A stretch of 64,000 bases of DNA. Source: Gonium pectorale. Taxonomy: Eukaryota; Chlorophyta; Chlorophyceae; Chlamydomonadales; Volvocaceae. Of the stretch, positions 11,301 through 22,525 are shown one piece after another (the first letter of the stretch is position 1; every line of letters begins with the position of its first letter). The DNA lies in the NCBI GenBank assembly GCA_001584585.1, contig LSYV01000011.1, forward strand, positions 1,146,299 through 1,210,298, given 5' to 3'. The notes beneath the pieces were generated by a model, which worked only from the letters and a program-made list of their open reading frames with translations, did not search any database and was not told the DNA's origin. Made by a program: the position numbers and the translations under genes.

Positions 11301-13122
11301 GTGGGTTTGGCGGGTGCTGCTGTGTGTGCGGGGCCGCGGTTGTCCGTTGTCAGTAATAACTTGTCACCCTGCTGAATGATGCCAGGCATGTGAGGGCCGC
11401 CAACACACTGGGAGCGACGTGGCACCGCCCGGGCCGACAATCCTGGCAATTGTCGGGACGTGCCCGGCTCGCGCTGAACGTGCTGCCCACGTCGCCCCAC
11501 ACAATTCCGTACGCAGGGACGCACCGCTGCCGTACGGCAGCGATCCGGTCAGCGCCTACCAGCGGGACATGCGCGCCGGCGCCGGCGCCGTGGTGTACGA
11601 CCACATCACCGGCCCCATCAGCGAGGCGCACATGAAGATCATTGAGTGAGTTGGGGCTGTGCGGGACCGAGGCCAGGCTGGTGGGGGCGGCGATGTGCGG
11701 TACAATGCGGTACGCCGGGAGCCCGCATCCCGCGAGGGGCACCTTCGGCATCTTCGGTTCAGCCCGGGCTGGTCGAATACACGTGTGCTTCATGTCCTTC
11801 CGCATCCCGTGCGGGCATCGGCCTCATCCCGTTTCCTTTGTGACCGCACATGTGCCCGCAGGCGCATCCCCTCCGGCAGCGACTGGAGGGCGCTCCAGGG
11901 GACGCCGGACGAGGACCTGTTGCGGCAGGCCTCGCCCAGCGACAAGGTCACGCGCCAGCGGGGCACATACGGCAGGTGCGGTGCGCCAGGGTCGGGGCCG
12001 GGGCCGGAGGATAGCTGCCGGGCGCCAGCGGGGGCGAGGGTAGCAGCGGTCATTGCCAATGTGCAGGCACAAAACACACTCACACAGGGCGTAGTTCTGG
12101 GGCGGCGAAGTATGATGGCGGCATAAAAGGAGGCCGGGGGCCCAGCTTTCGATGCTGCAGCGGCGGTGAGCGGCTCGGCAACTGTTGGATCGTGTGCCAG
12201 GCTGTCGTTGCTGTGCCATGGCGTCTTTGAAACCGCCCCTCCCCCGCCATGAACACCACGACGACGCCACCCGCACCGCCGCACCCCCGCGCCCCACAGG
12301 CTGCCCTACCATTCGCACTACCGCACCGCCACCACGCGCTGCCGCACCGAGGGCGGCTGGACTCTGCACCCGGAGCACCACCGCACCTACACCGTCCGGG
12401 AGTGCGCCCGCATCCAGGTGGGTGGGCGTGGCGGGCGGGCGGGCTGGCGGGTGGTGTGGCGCACAGGACGGCCAGCGTGCACGGGGGGGATGGGCGAATG
12501 GGCGGATGGACGGGTGTGAGGGGAGGAGGATGCGCGGCAGTGCAGTGGGGCTTCCTGTTGGCAGCAGCCGCAATCCGCCGCACGAGCCATGGCGCCCACA
12601 ATTACTGCCGCTGCCGTTGCTGCTCCTCGTCTGCCGCGCAGGGCTTTCCCGACCGGTACCGGCTGGCGGGCAGCACCAGCGCGCGCTATATGCAGGTCGG
12701 CAACGCGGTGCCGCCGCCCCTGGCGCGGGCCCTGGGGCTGCAGCTGCGGCGGGCGCTGCAGCATGAGGCACAGCATCAGCGGCAGCAGGTGCGCCGGCGC
12801 CGTGTGCGTTGGGGCTTTCAGGGGGCCGGCTGTATGGCGCAGCTCCTGGCTCTGCCTCGCTCGCCGATTGGTTTCCTGTGTCAAGCTGACGAGCAGCAAC
12901 GGGCAGGCCTTCCGATGCAGATGCGATGGTTACAATCCCACACACCAGCAGTCACGGTAGCCTTCCATTCTTGGCAGCGTGCAAGGGCCATCGCCCGGCC
13001 GCGCGCAACGCCCAGTGGGCCCGCACAGTTCCTGGTCTGTAGTGACGCTTGGCCCGCACGAACCCCTTGTGCCCCAATTCCCATCGCCCAACCCTCCTCA
13101 GGCCGCAGAGGAGCCGCAGTAA
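2361..13122 (+). CDS. DNMT1/MET1-type DNA (cytosine-5) methyltransferase with two BAH domains
   Basis: The exons form a phase-consistent chain: about 2361-2591, 2752-2958, 3081-3345, 3566-3717, 4247-4312, 4601-4648, 4968-5294, 5596-5874, 6257-6406, 6713-6787, 7054-7299, 7917-8042, 8312-8483, 8637-8935, 9206-9322, 9575-9781, 10158-10403, 10955-11223, 11517-11645, 11862-11975, 12300-12417, 12642-12788, 13102-13122 (about 1,330 residues). N-terminus: AT-hook RRRGRPKK, then a Cys module ([29 protein letters not shown]) resembling SAND/TDBD domains. BAH1 covers about 4968-5874 ([20 protein letters not shown]). BAH2 covers about 7054-8483 ([17 protein letters not shown]). Catalytic motifs: [24 protein letters not shown] with the nucleophile Cys, [45 protein letters not shown]. 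It should methylate cytosine in nuclear DNA, probably maintaining CG methylation. No RFTS or CXXC domain was seen. The start codon, and whether the first four exons belong to this gene, are inferred. Confidence 0.95.
4693..4904. repeat. 56-bp minisatellite in a methyltransferase intron
   Basis: Four tandem units start at 4693, 4749, 4793 and 4849. Three are 56 bp; the second is 44 bp through a 12-bp deletion. Each unit contains an internal near-duplicate of TCCCTGGCTACT. It lies in the intron between exons 4601-4648 and 4968-5294. Confidence 0.95.
5352..5396. repeat. Three tandem 15-bp units
   Basis: GAGGACACGCACAGC is repeated three times exactly. It stays in an open frame (EDTHS x3), but lies after the donor at 5295 that keeps BAH1 intact, so it is probably intronic. 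Confidence 0.9.
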
Positions 13123-15524
13123 AAGCTTTTGCACGGCTTCACACGTGGTTGGTGCTGGTGCACGCCGTACGCTTTCGCAAGAGGGCCCCGGCTGGCTCTG
13201 CACCTTTCCGGGCGGCGGACCACAGCCCGGCGGCTTTCATGCGGCCCAACCGTGTATTTTGATGTGCCAATACCCTTGGTCCTGTCCTGTTTTATGGCTT
13301 GTTCAGTGTTTGTGGTCGCATTTCCCGTACATGGCCATATGTTTGAAGTGCATGGCCTGAGGCCCATCGTCGCTGGCAGGCGGGGCCTCCTCCTCCGTGC
13401 CCCTCACCACCCGTCTTGATCTTCGGCGGCATCTGCAAAACGATGTCGAGTATTGTCGACGATTGATTCTGCTCCCGTTGCTGCATTCTTCCGGCTCAGT
13501 AGACTGAGGCGTTGCAGCATGGTTGCGACAAAAGCAGTGCACAGGTATTGAACATTGCCGTGCTGCACACGGGAAGGCAGGAGGTCGGGTCTCGGGTGCC
13601 GCGCATCCCCTCAGAGGCCGCTCTGTTGGGGCTGCGCTGCGCCAAGAGCACAAGGGCCATGGACGCCTTCCATCTCCTTCCATCTCGCTGCAGGCACTGC
13701 GCGTCTGCGCCTACCGTGGTGAGCAGCGGGTCGCCGAGCATTTATGCGAGGGTTTCGTGCCTGTCCATGTTGGTCCGATGTCACCGATGCGCTCGGTGGG
13801 AGGATGCACCGTGTAGATGTGCGGACTGCGGATGGGAGGTTGAAACGAGATGGCATTGACAGCAGGTTTACGAAGATGCAGGCGGGGACAGCCCGAAAGG
13901 TTTGGTGCCGCTTGGCCTGACAGGATGTGCGGCATCATCTCGCTGCATTACCTGCGTAGGTTCTGGCAGGTGTATCGGGCGCGGCGTGCTTTTGTATCGG
14001 TACAGACAGACACCCATGCACGGACGCACCGCTTTCGGACGCCGGAGGCAGCTACGAGCATGTGCCGCAAAACCTGGCAGCCGTAGAGGGGCAACATCGC
14101 TGTTGCATTCATTGCGGAGTGGCTGGCGCACACGTGCACAACCCACACCGCCTGCCGAGCGCCGCCTGGTGGAGAGCGGGGTCCGTTGCAACCCGCTCCA
14201 CGCAGATGCCTACTAGCATACATGCTGCAAGGTCAGAAGCTTAGGAGCAGCTACGGTGTCCTAGCTCCAGCCAAGGCCGCCAAAACTCCTGGGCAAAAGG
14301 CCTAGAAACCTAGGCCGAAATGTTGGCGCCTGGCGCCTATTGTACAACACCCCTGTAGGGACTGGCCTACAGACATCCACATGCCACTGCATCAAAAGTC
14401 CAATGGCCATACAACTCGCCCTACGGCAGTGGCACGCAACCCAACCATCAACACAACTTAGTAGACCTACTGTATGCACCGTCCGCAACAATCAGGGTCT
14501 GTGCATGGGAGGTAAACGCATGCTGGGCGCGAGCCCAAGGCCTGCACCCCACTACCCTACTTCCGTAAGAGCCAGCCGGCTCAAGAGCCGTGCGAAGGGG
14601 TCATGCGCCTGGACTGCGCCGCGCACCAGCCAGCATCCCAGAGAAGCGCACGCCACGCCACGCCACGCAACAGCTCCTCTCCCCGCAACTTGGCACACGT
14701 GCTCTCCCCCCAGGTCATCAGGCCGTTGCCGTTGCGCGACGGGCACACCAGACGACAATACTCAAGTTTGCTGCGCCTAGCGCATCGGTTCTTGCCGTCG
14801 CCATGCCTAACTCCGACGCAAAGTCCTTTCTCAACAGCACAACTTGCGCATGCACCACGGAGGTGAGCCCTCGCACGCGGCCGTACACACGGCGTAAAAT
14901 TGTCAACCATAACGGTAATAGTAAGCACACCACCCGTACGATTTCCAGGAATCAAAAGTTAGCTATGGCGTTGGCGGCGCCTCTGCGACCGTGTCAATCG
15001 GTCAGCGGTCTTTATGGCCGTAACGAACAGCGGGACGCGCGACGCGCGGATAGCATTGACCCTAAGAACACGAACGCTTCGAGGCACTCGCATTCAGCAG
15101 TGTTGACGTGGCTTGCGGCTTGTACGGACAGGCGGCTGCGCCCCAACAAGGTTCCAAGCCTTGGGTAGAATCCAAACAATCCAGTTCAGAGCCACACCTC
15201 CCTCGCTTGTCACGCTTGACGCCTCAATACAAGTCCAGAGCGAACCATCGCAGTTCAGCACACCGGCAGCATCCTGCAACAAGCACTATGTGCTGCTTGC
15301 CTGGCTGCTGCGCAGGAAGTCTCCTTGTCGAGCAGGTTAGCTAGGTTAAAGTACCGGGAGAGCAGTGGCCACCGCTGCACCTTGCCGCTCTGCGGCGGTC
15401 ATCGGCAACACCTTGCGCGCGTCCTGGAGCCCATCGCGTCGCCATCAGCACCGCAACCAACTATACAGACGAAGCACAAACGCGCGCTCCAGGGCTCCAC
15501 CCACCTCAACCGCACTGCAGCACA
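13123..15524. other. Convergent intergenic region, no gene seen
   Basis: This lies between the 3' ends of the + strand methyltransferase and the - strand RING gene, so it should hold both 3' UTRs. I found no exon with credible splice sites and no clear TGTAA on either strand. A small perfect hairpin (GGCCTAG...CTAGGCC) sits near 14299-14316. Confidence 0.5.
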
Positions 15525-18500
15525 TCACATCACCACCTCCACCAGCACCTCCGCTGCCTGCCCGCACACGGGACACTCGCCCGGCGGGCCCGCACCGGGG
15601 CCTGCCAGCCGCCGCGCGCAGCCGTCGCAGATGCCCAGGTGCACCGCGCCGCCGTGCAGGTAGCCCCAGCGCCGCGGCCCGTCCCTGCAGGCCAAGCAGG
15701 CAAAGTCGCGGGCCGCCAGCTCCGCCGGCTGCGTTCGCTCGCCCGCCAGCTCTGCCACCAGCGCCAAGCTCCACGGCAACAGCGGCAGCCGGCAGCGGGG
15801 GGGCCCCGGGGAGGCGCCGGGCGCGCCGACGGCAGCCACGCCGTCGTCGTTGCTGTTGCGATGGGCCGCCGTGGCGGCGGGGGCCGTGGCGGCGGCGGCG
15901 GCAACGGCTTCCGCACTGCCAAAGGGTCCGGCCTCCGCGGGCTGGGCATGGGCCGGCGCAAGGGCGGCCCCGCCCTTGCCACCAGGCCACGGGTGTGCCG
16001 CCGATGGTGCGGTGCGCTGTGGGACAGCTGCCGGGGCCGCGGCGGCGCTGGCGGCCGACTCACGGCTGGCGCGGCGACTGGCAGGCGGCAGCGGTAGCGG
16101 CGGCGGCGGCGGCGCCGGGCCGCCGGGGCTGTCCACCGAGCAGCCCGACGCGACGCTGCTGCTCTCCGCCAGGCTGGCCATCTGCTCAAGCGGCGGCGGC
16201 GTGGCAGGCCGGGAGGGCACTGCGGCGGCAGCACTGGCGCTGGCGCTGCCACCGGTTGCGGCGGTGTGGTGGGCGGCAGCGCCGTCCGCCCCAGGTCCGT
16301 CACCGGCCGGCGGCGGAATGACCTGCGCGGCCTTCTTCGCCTGGCTGCTGCTGCTGCTGCTGGCGCTGCCCCGCGAGTGCTTTTGGCGCCGGCCGGGAGC
16401 CTGGGCATGGACGTGGGTCCTGCCGCTGGCGGCCTCACCCGGCGCTGCCGTGGCTGCCGCTGCTGCTGCGGGCAGATTGGTCTCAGAGCGCGGGGCGACC
16501 GTCGGATCCACGCGGGGCACATCCGAGGACTTCCCCGCCGGCGATACGGATACGTGCGCCGAGCCGTCGGTGCGATGTGCGCCGCCCGGTTGCCCGCGCA
16601 CGGTAGGCCGCTGGGCCTCGTCCGGCGGTACCTGCGGCCGCTTCCGTCGGGCGCCGCCGCCGGCGGCGGCAGCGGCGGCGGGCTGCGCTCCACAGCCCAC
16701 CTGCTGGCGGCCCCCCGCCGACGATGCCGGTTTGAGGGGCGTGGCGGGAGGGGTGGGAGGCCCGCCAGCAGGGCTGCCTGGCGGCATGGCCGCCGAGCAG
16801 CTGACGTCGGCGGTAGGGGGCGGCGCTGCCGGCGCCCAGATGAGCCGGAGCCAGGACGCGAGGATCCTGCGATGCTGTCCCGGCGTCGCACCGCCAGGCT
16901 GGGTTTGTTGGGGGGCAGCGCCGACAGCGGACCCATGCGCATCGCTATCATCTGCCGGGGATGGCTCTCGCGCGCCTGCTGTCGCCGAATGCGCTGGGTG
17001 CGACTGCCTGCTCCCGCCGCTGCCTGCCCCACGGCCTGGCCTGCCGCCGGCTCCGGCCGCCGCGCGGCCGCCCGCAGCGGTAGACGCGGATCCGATTCCA
17101 GACCCAGATCCAACCCCGCCGCCGCTTGCCTGGCCGGCTGAGGCAGCGGAACCGGCACGTGAGAGGCAGGTCTCCCCACCGGTGCCGCCACTACCACTAC
17201 CACCACCGCCAGCACTGGTGCCGCTGCTGCCGCTGCCACTGCCATGATGGGTCCCGGCCAGTGACACGGCGCGCTGCAGGCGGCGGGCCACGGCGCTGGG
17301 CCCGCGCCGCCCGGGCGCCCAGACCCGCAGCCCGCGGGCGCTCAGCAGGGAACGGCAGCGCAGCAGCACACGCCAGGTCGCGCCTCCGTCCAGCTGTGCG
17401 GAGCGGGGGGTAATGTGCGGGGCGGGATGCGTTCGGGGCGGGGTGGGGCGCCGGAAGCGTGGCCAGGGCAGGTGCAGCCCTCCCCCCCACCAGGCCCACC
17501 CTCAGCTCCAACAGCTGCGAGGCTCTTGCCTTTCCTTTCCTTTCCAAGGCACCTGTGGTCGAGTTCGCCGCGATACGGCACGCGCCCCCGTGACCCCCGT
17601 GACCTCCGTGACCCCCGTGACCGCAGGCCCATGCGTCCGCCCTGCCCACGCCCTGCGCACCCTTCCCCGCCCCGCTCCCACGCTCGGCCACGACTCCCCG
17701 CCCCCCGCCTCCGGTACCCGGCTCACCCACGCCAGCAGCACTACGTGAAGGCCGAACATTACGTACAGCTGCGCCGTCTGCTCGGGGCTCAGCAGGCCGC
17801 CAGGGAGCGACTCCCCAGCGGCGGCGGCGGCATCGGCTGGCACAGGCGCAGGCGGCGGGGCCGCGTCCAGAGCCGCTGCCGCGTCTACGCTGCAGCTGTT
17901 GGGCGCGGAGGCCTTCCCCACGACGCCTCCGGCGTCGCCGCCGACACCGCCGCCAGCCGGCAGCGGCGGCGCCGCCGGGCCCGCGGCAGTGGCGTCGGCA
18001 ACCGCGTCGCGGCCGCTTCCGGCGCTGCCGCCGTCCAAGCCCCCGCTCCCGCCCACGCCGCCGACGGCAGCGGCAGCGGCGGCATCGCCCAGCCGCCGCG
18101 CGAGCTTGCACGGCAGTGCGTACCGCGCCAGGTTGTGTCCGTGCTCGTCCAGGTACTGTAGGGGCTTGGAGCGGTCCGGCGGCACCACGACGCGGACGCG
18201 GGGGTGGCTGCTGAGGCGACCCACCCGCAGGTCGCACATGGCAACCACGGCCTCCACCTGCAGTCGCAGGAGGCTTGCTTAATTGAGTTTCATGAGTACC
18301 GGCGGCCGTGGGTTTAAAGAGATTGGAAACCATTCCCACTAAAAACGTCTTAGGCGCATGCGGTCCCCGTTGCGGGAGGGAGGGTTGTGAGGCAGGAAAC
18401 CGGGGAAAGCATTGGTCCAGGAGCGGAAAGAGGGGCGCCTGCGGAGCCCCTTGGCACTCACTTCCCAATGCACCGATTCGCAGCGCAGCGCCCCCGCGAG

Positions 18501-21220
18501 CTCTCCAGCGCCCAGGAGACCGCCAGACACCAGACCCTTCCCCCTCCCTCCGCACCTTGCCGTACGCCGTCTCCTCGTCCAACCCGTGGCACACCAGGTT
18601 GGCGTGGACCAGGAACCACAGCATCTGGCACCACGGGAGGCCGACGGGGGCCAGGCAGGGGCAAGGGGCGGGGCGGCCGGGTAGCGCGCGTGCTCACACG
18701 AGCAGTCGGGGCTCCGCTGCTAGGGGCTGCAGATTCCGCGAGGAGCAAGTCTGGAGTCAAAACATGCCTGCCTCGTCAGGAGCCGCCACAGCACAGTGCA
18801 GCCCGCACCCGCTCCGCCCCAGCCCTCGACGCGCCTCCGCTCGGAGCGCCGCTCGCCCACCTCGCCCACAGACGCGGAGCTGTAGTCCACTCCGCGCCAG
18901 GTGTAGACACTCTCCGCCCCCCCGCGCGGCCCCGCCACCACGCTGGTCCGCACAGACGACTCGAACTCGTCACGCACGCCGTAGCCGTCGGCGCCCAGGG
19001 CGGCAGACACCTGTTCCCGGACGGCCCTGCACGGCGGGGGTGGGTGAGGATGCGGCATGTCTTTGGCGAGGAGAGGCGCCGGCACCCAGCAGCGGGCCGG
19101 GCTCAGCGAGGGTATGGACTATGGAGGGGCTGGGGCGGGGCGGAACGAGCGGAGCAGGGAAACCGGGTCGCGCTGGTGGGGTCCGCGCAAGGGCGGGAGG
19201 TGACGTGCCGTGGGCTGCTGAGGATACGCCAGCCTCGTGTGGCCTGACGGTGTCGCCCCGAGGGTCGGGGGCGTGGGCGCCGGCGGTACGGGGCCCCGCT
19301 CCCTTGTGGGCACACGCCGTCAGGGGGCCGGTGCCGGTGGCTGACCAGGAGGCCGCGGCTTCGGCCGGCGTGACGGGTCCGCACGGCCTCGGCTGTCGTT
19401 GTAAGTGGGGATGCCTGCCCGATGCGCCCCGGCAGCTGCCAGCGGGGTTCGCTGAGTGAGGGGCTGCCAGCGCTCCCTGCCGTGCGCCGGCGGCACCTGG
19501 CACCCGGCAACGAAAAACGAGCACCGGGCGGGCGGGCGCCTCTGGGGCGAGACGCCGCAGCGCCCGAGACGCCCGCGCCCAAACGACCCTTGGCCCCTTG
19601 CCGCGCCGCGCCTGCGTTTCGACCGCCCACTGCGTCCTCTTGCCCCTCTCGTGCATGCCCGCGACACCACATGCGGCCCAGGCGGCGGCCCGCCCTGTGA
19701 CGGCTGCTGTGACCCACGGGTCACGGCACCGACCTGCTGTACTGCGCCTCGGGGTGCTGTCCGTCCTCGCGCCACCGGGTCGTCACGTTGAGCAGGTGCA
19801 CGCGCAGCAGCAGCCCCGCGCCGCCGGCCCCCCGTGTGGCCCCGCCGCCTCCGCCTCCGCCCCCGCCGCCCAGCAGCCCGCGCTCCAGGTGGCTGCGGCT
19901 CAGGTCGGCAGCCCACATGCCGGGGGCACCGCGGGAGAGCGTGGCCGCCACGTCAGGTGGCACTGCGCGGCACGGACAGCAGACCCAGCGCCAGCGGGTG
20001 GTCGGGGAGTGAGGAGGGGCGCGAGCGGGGGTTGGGCGGGGTGGGACAAGGGTGGCACAGATGGCCTGTGCGGGCGGGCGGGCGCCGTACCCTTGCAGGG
20101 TTCCGACACCACACCCTCGCCAGCCGTCGTTACCCCGCCCCCACATGAGTGCGAGGCGCCTGACCCCGCCTCTCCGCGGAGCTCTCGCTTGCGCCCAAGG
20201 GCTCTTGTGCGCACCTTGCACAGCGCCCGGCAGGCTGCGGTCCGCGTACGGCAGCGCGACTCGCACGCTCACGCCAACCGCCTCGTCGGGCGCCCAGGAG
20301 GCGGCCCAGCCCGCCGCCAACATGACGCCCACGGTGTCCCTGCCGTACTGGCGGGCGCGCGTTGAGTTGCGGTCTAGATCCAGCCACAACGTCCTGTGCG
20401 TGTACGGCAGGGATGGCGGTGTGTAGGACATTGGCGCGGTAGCGGTTGCGGGGGACAGGAAGAACATCACTCTTCAAAGGGGAATGGAGGGGGGAATGGA
20501 AACAGGCCTGGTGCAAAGGACATGCTGAAGCAAACAAACCAAGAGGAGGCGCACAGAGAATGTGTGGCGGACTCTTGTGTGGGCCCTTGCTCGCGCCTAA
20601 CCACTACCCGCATGATTTTGAAGAGCCATGCCCGTTTTTGACGGGGCTCCAGGCTTGCCCCCACGGTCGCTCCGCAGCGCCTCGGTCCCTCACACTCACC
20701 CTAACCCCTCAACCGTGCAATTCCTGGCATTGGCGGAGATGCTCGACTTACCACGCCACTCCACCGGCAATGAACATCTTGGAAATGATGAGCACGTCCG
20801 AAGACCGCACATCTGTGATGTTCCACTGTGTTACGGGCGGGGTATCGGCGAGCATGCGTGCGTCAGGCTGCCGAGGTCGGGTTTTGTGCCAATTTGAGGT
20901 AGCTCTTAATTACCTACCTCGATTGACGCTTGTGAGAATCCATCCCAAGCTTTCAAGCGCACGAGGCTGCCCTGGCGAGGTGCCGTGCCCGCCGCTTCAT
21001 CATCGATAAGCCGCGACAGGTACTTCCTATTGCTTGGCTTATCCACCAGGAGCGAATATACGGACGACGAGTGTGGGTCGACGGACGAATGAACCATGTC
21101 CATGAGCAGGATTAACACCACGGCGCTCCACAGTGTCAAACGGCAATGTGATGCCGCCGCTCCAGCAGCCAGGCCGTTCCATGACCAGGGTCGGCGACCA
21201 GAAGTCGAGCCCCCCCGCAT
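15525..21220 (-). CDS. Signal-anchored membrane protein with C-terminal MDM2-like RING
   Basis: Eight phase-consistent exons on the minus strand: 21220-20918, 20825-20752, 20393-20215, 19962-19734, 19026-18870, 18624-18556, 18257-17727, 17393-15525, giving 1,136 residues. Near the N-terminus is one hydrophobic helix (LTLWSAVVLILLMDMV), probably a signal anchor. More hydrophobic stretches come later (MLWFLVHANLV; LYVMFGLHVVLLAW). The large last exon encodes a disordered Ala/Gly/Pro/Ser-rich region and then, at 15528-15698, a RING: CLAC, LHGGAVHLGICDGCARRL, CPVC, ending EVLVEVV. The ligand order C2H2C4 and the H-x4-H-x3-C-x2-C spacing match the MDM2/MDM4 RING. A role as a ubiquitin ligase at a membrane is inferred from the RING only. 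I do not recognise the region between the N-terminal helix and the low-complexity part. The start at 21220 is the first good ATG before the helix. Confidence 0.8.
17585..17620. repeat. Four 9-bp tandem units in an intron
   Basis: CCCCCGTGA repeats four times with one substitution, inside the intron between the last two exons of the RING gene. Confidence 0.85.
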
Positions 21221-22525
21221 TTGTGTCTGCGGGCTTTCAACTATCCTACATGTGGAAACGAACGAGCACAATGGGGACACAACAAAACACGCAAGCGCAG
21301 CGCTGGAGCGCCGATAGTGAGTGCGCGCACGTGCGCGTACGGCGGGTTTTGGGCACAGAGACGGCTCGGCCTCCTCCCTTCCCCACTGCCTCATAGCTGC
21401 GAGTGCGTACACTAAATTGCTTGCTGACAGAATGTGTAAAAGTCATCACAGGTTGGGCACGATTGATTAAGTGGCAGTAGGTGCCGGTTGGGCACGAAGT
21501 TCGACAAACCGGGTACGCTGGTAGGCCGGTCCTTTGCGGGCGTTGCTCTGTACCGGTACCCGCCCGCCCTATTGGAAACGTCGCGCCTTCGGGTGTGTAT
21601 GGCCGTAGAGACGGGCTCCCTCTTTCTGTGCAGGTTTCTCTTTTTTGGCACGATTGATTTAGAAAGGCAGCAGGTGCGCAGAGCCTAGGTCACATAGCCC
21701 TAGGGGAAAGGGGACGCCTGTCGTGCTGCCTGCAATACTAGCGTCGCTATTGTGAGCAGCACGCCCGTACGGGTGCCCTGTCTGCCGCACGCACTCTACT
21801 GCCGCCCGCGCCACTGCAATAAGTATCATCGCATGACGTACGGCATCATTTCATCGCACTCTAGAGCAGTCCACTCTGCGCGACATCACACATCATGCGC
21901 GCATAACCGTGGGCCGGATTTGCGCGTTGTCATCACAGTGCGCACCCGCTTTTCCACTCATGCCTGTCCCTTGAAGGTGCGGGTGCCGACACAGTCCGGT
22001 CCAAACATGGTCCGCGCCGCCCCCTGCGCCAGGCGGCCGCTTGGCGTCAAATAGCCACCCGCAACGCCTAGCTGCCTCCCACACCGTGCCTTGCCAAGAG
22101 CCGGATGAACCCGCCCTCACGAACCCACCCTAGCAAGCCCCCAATGCTGCGTATATGGATATTCTAGGCATCCAGTCGTCAAGTGTCTTCCCAGCGATAC
22201 GTGCTAAGCTCGCTCCTATCCACCGCAGGGCATTTGCGGCGGCACACCGCTGCATGTGCCGCTACGGCCGGGCCTCCCGGCCACCTAGTATCACGCTGTG
22301 GGCCTGCTATCGGGCTGCTCAGCCCACAAGAAAACTGGACCGCCTTGAACACAGGACATATCTATGCTGTGCCGCCTTGTGCGGATGCGGGTGCGTACGT
22401 AGCTCGCAGGCGCGCGCGCACGCAGGACACATGCAGCCCTATTCCCCTCGAGAGCCCGCGCGGACGGCGCAGCACGTCGCCACCCTCCCCCCCTATCTGA
22501 CGACGCGACCCCGCCTCCGCCACGT
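21221..22525. other. Intergenic region holding one dispersed element
   Basis: This is the 5' flank of the RING gene and the 3' flank of the DUF2009 gene, both on the minus strand. It holds the repeat at 21468-21646. No coding exon is evident. Confidence 0.5.
21468..21646 (+). mobile_element. Short dispersed element, copy a
   Basis: The core around 21573-21640 (GGAAAC, CTTCGGGTGTGTATG, CGTAGAG, then a T-rich tail) recurs at 41306-41400, 48879-48973 and, inverted, at 41640-41738 and 44205-44311. It is bracketed by GGCACGATTGATT at 21455-21467 and 21647-21659, which looks like a target-site duplication. Confidence 0.65.

Noticed and set aside
15850..17247. Long plus-strand open frame (465 codons)
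   Set aside because: It is the antisense shadow of the GC-rich low-complexity exon of the RING gene; the minus strand carries the RING and phase-consistent exons.
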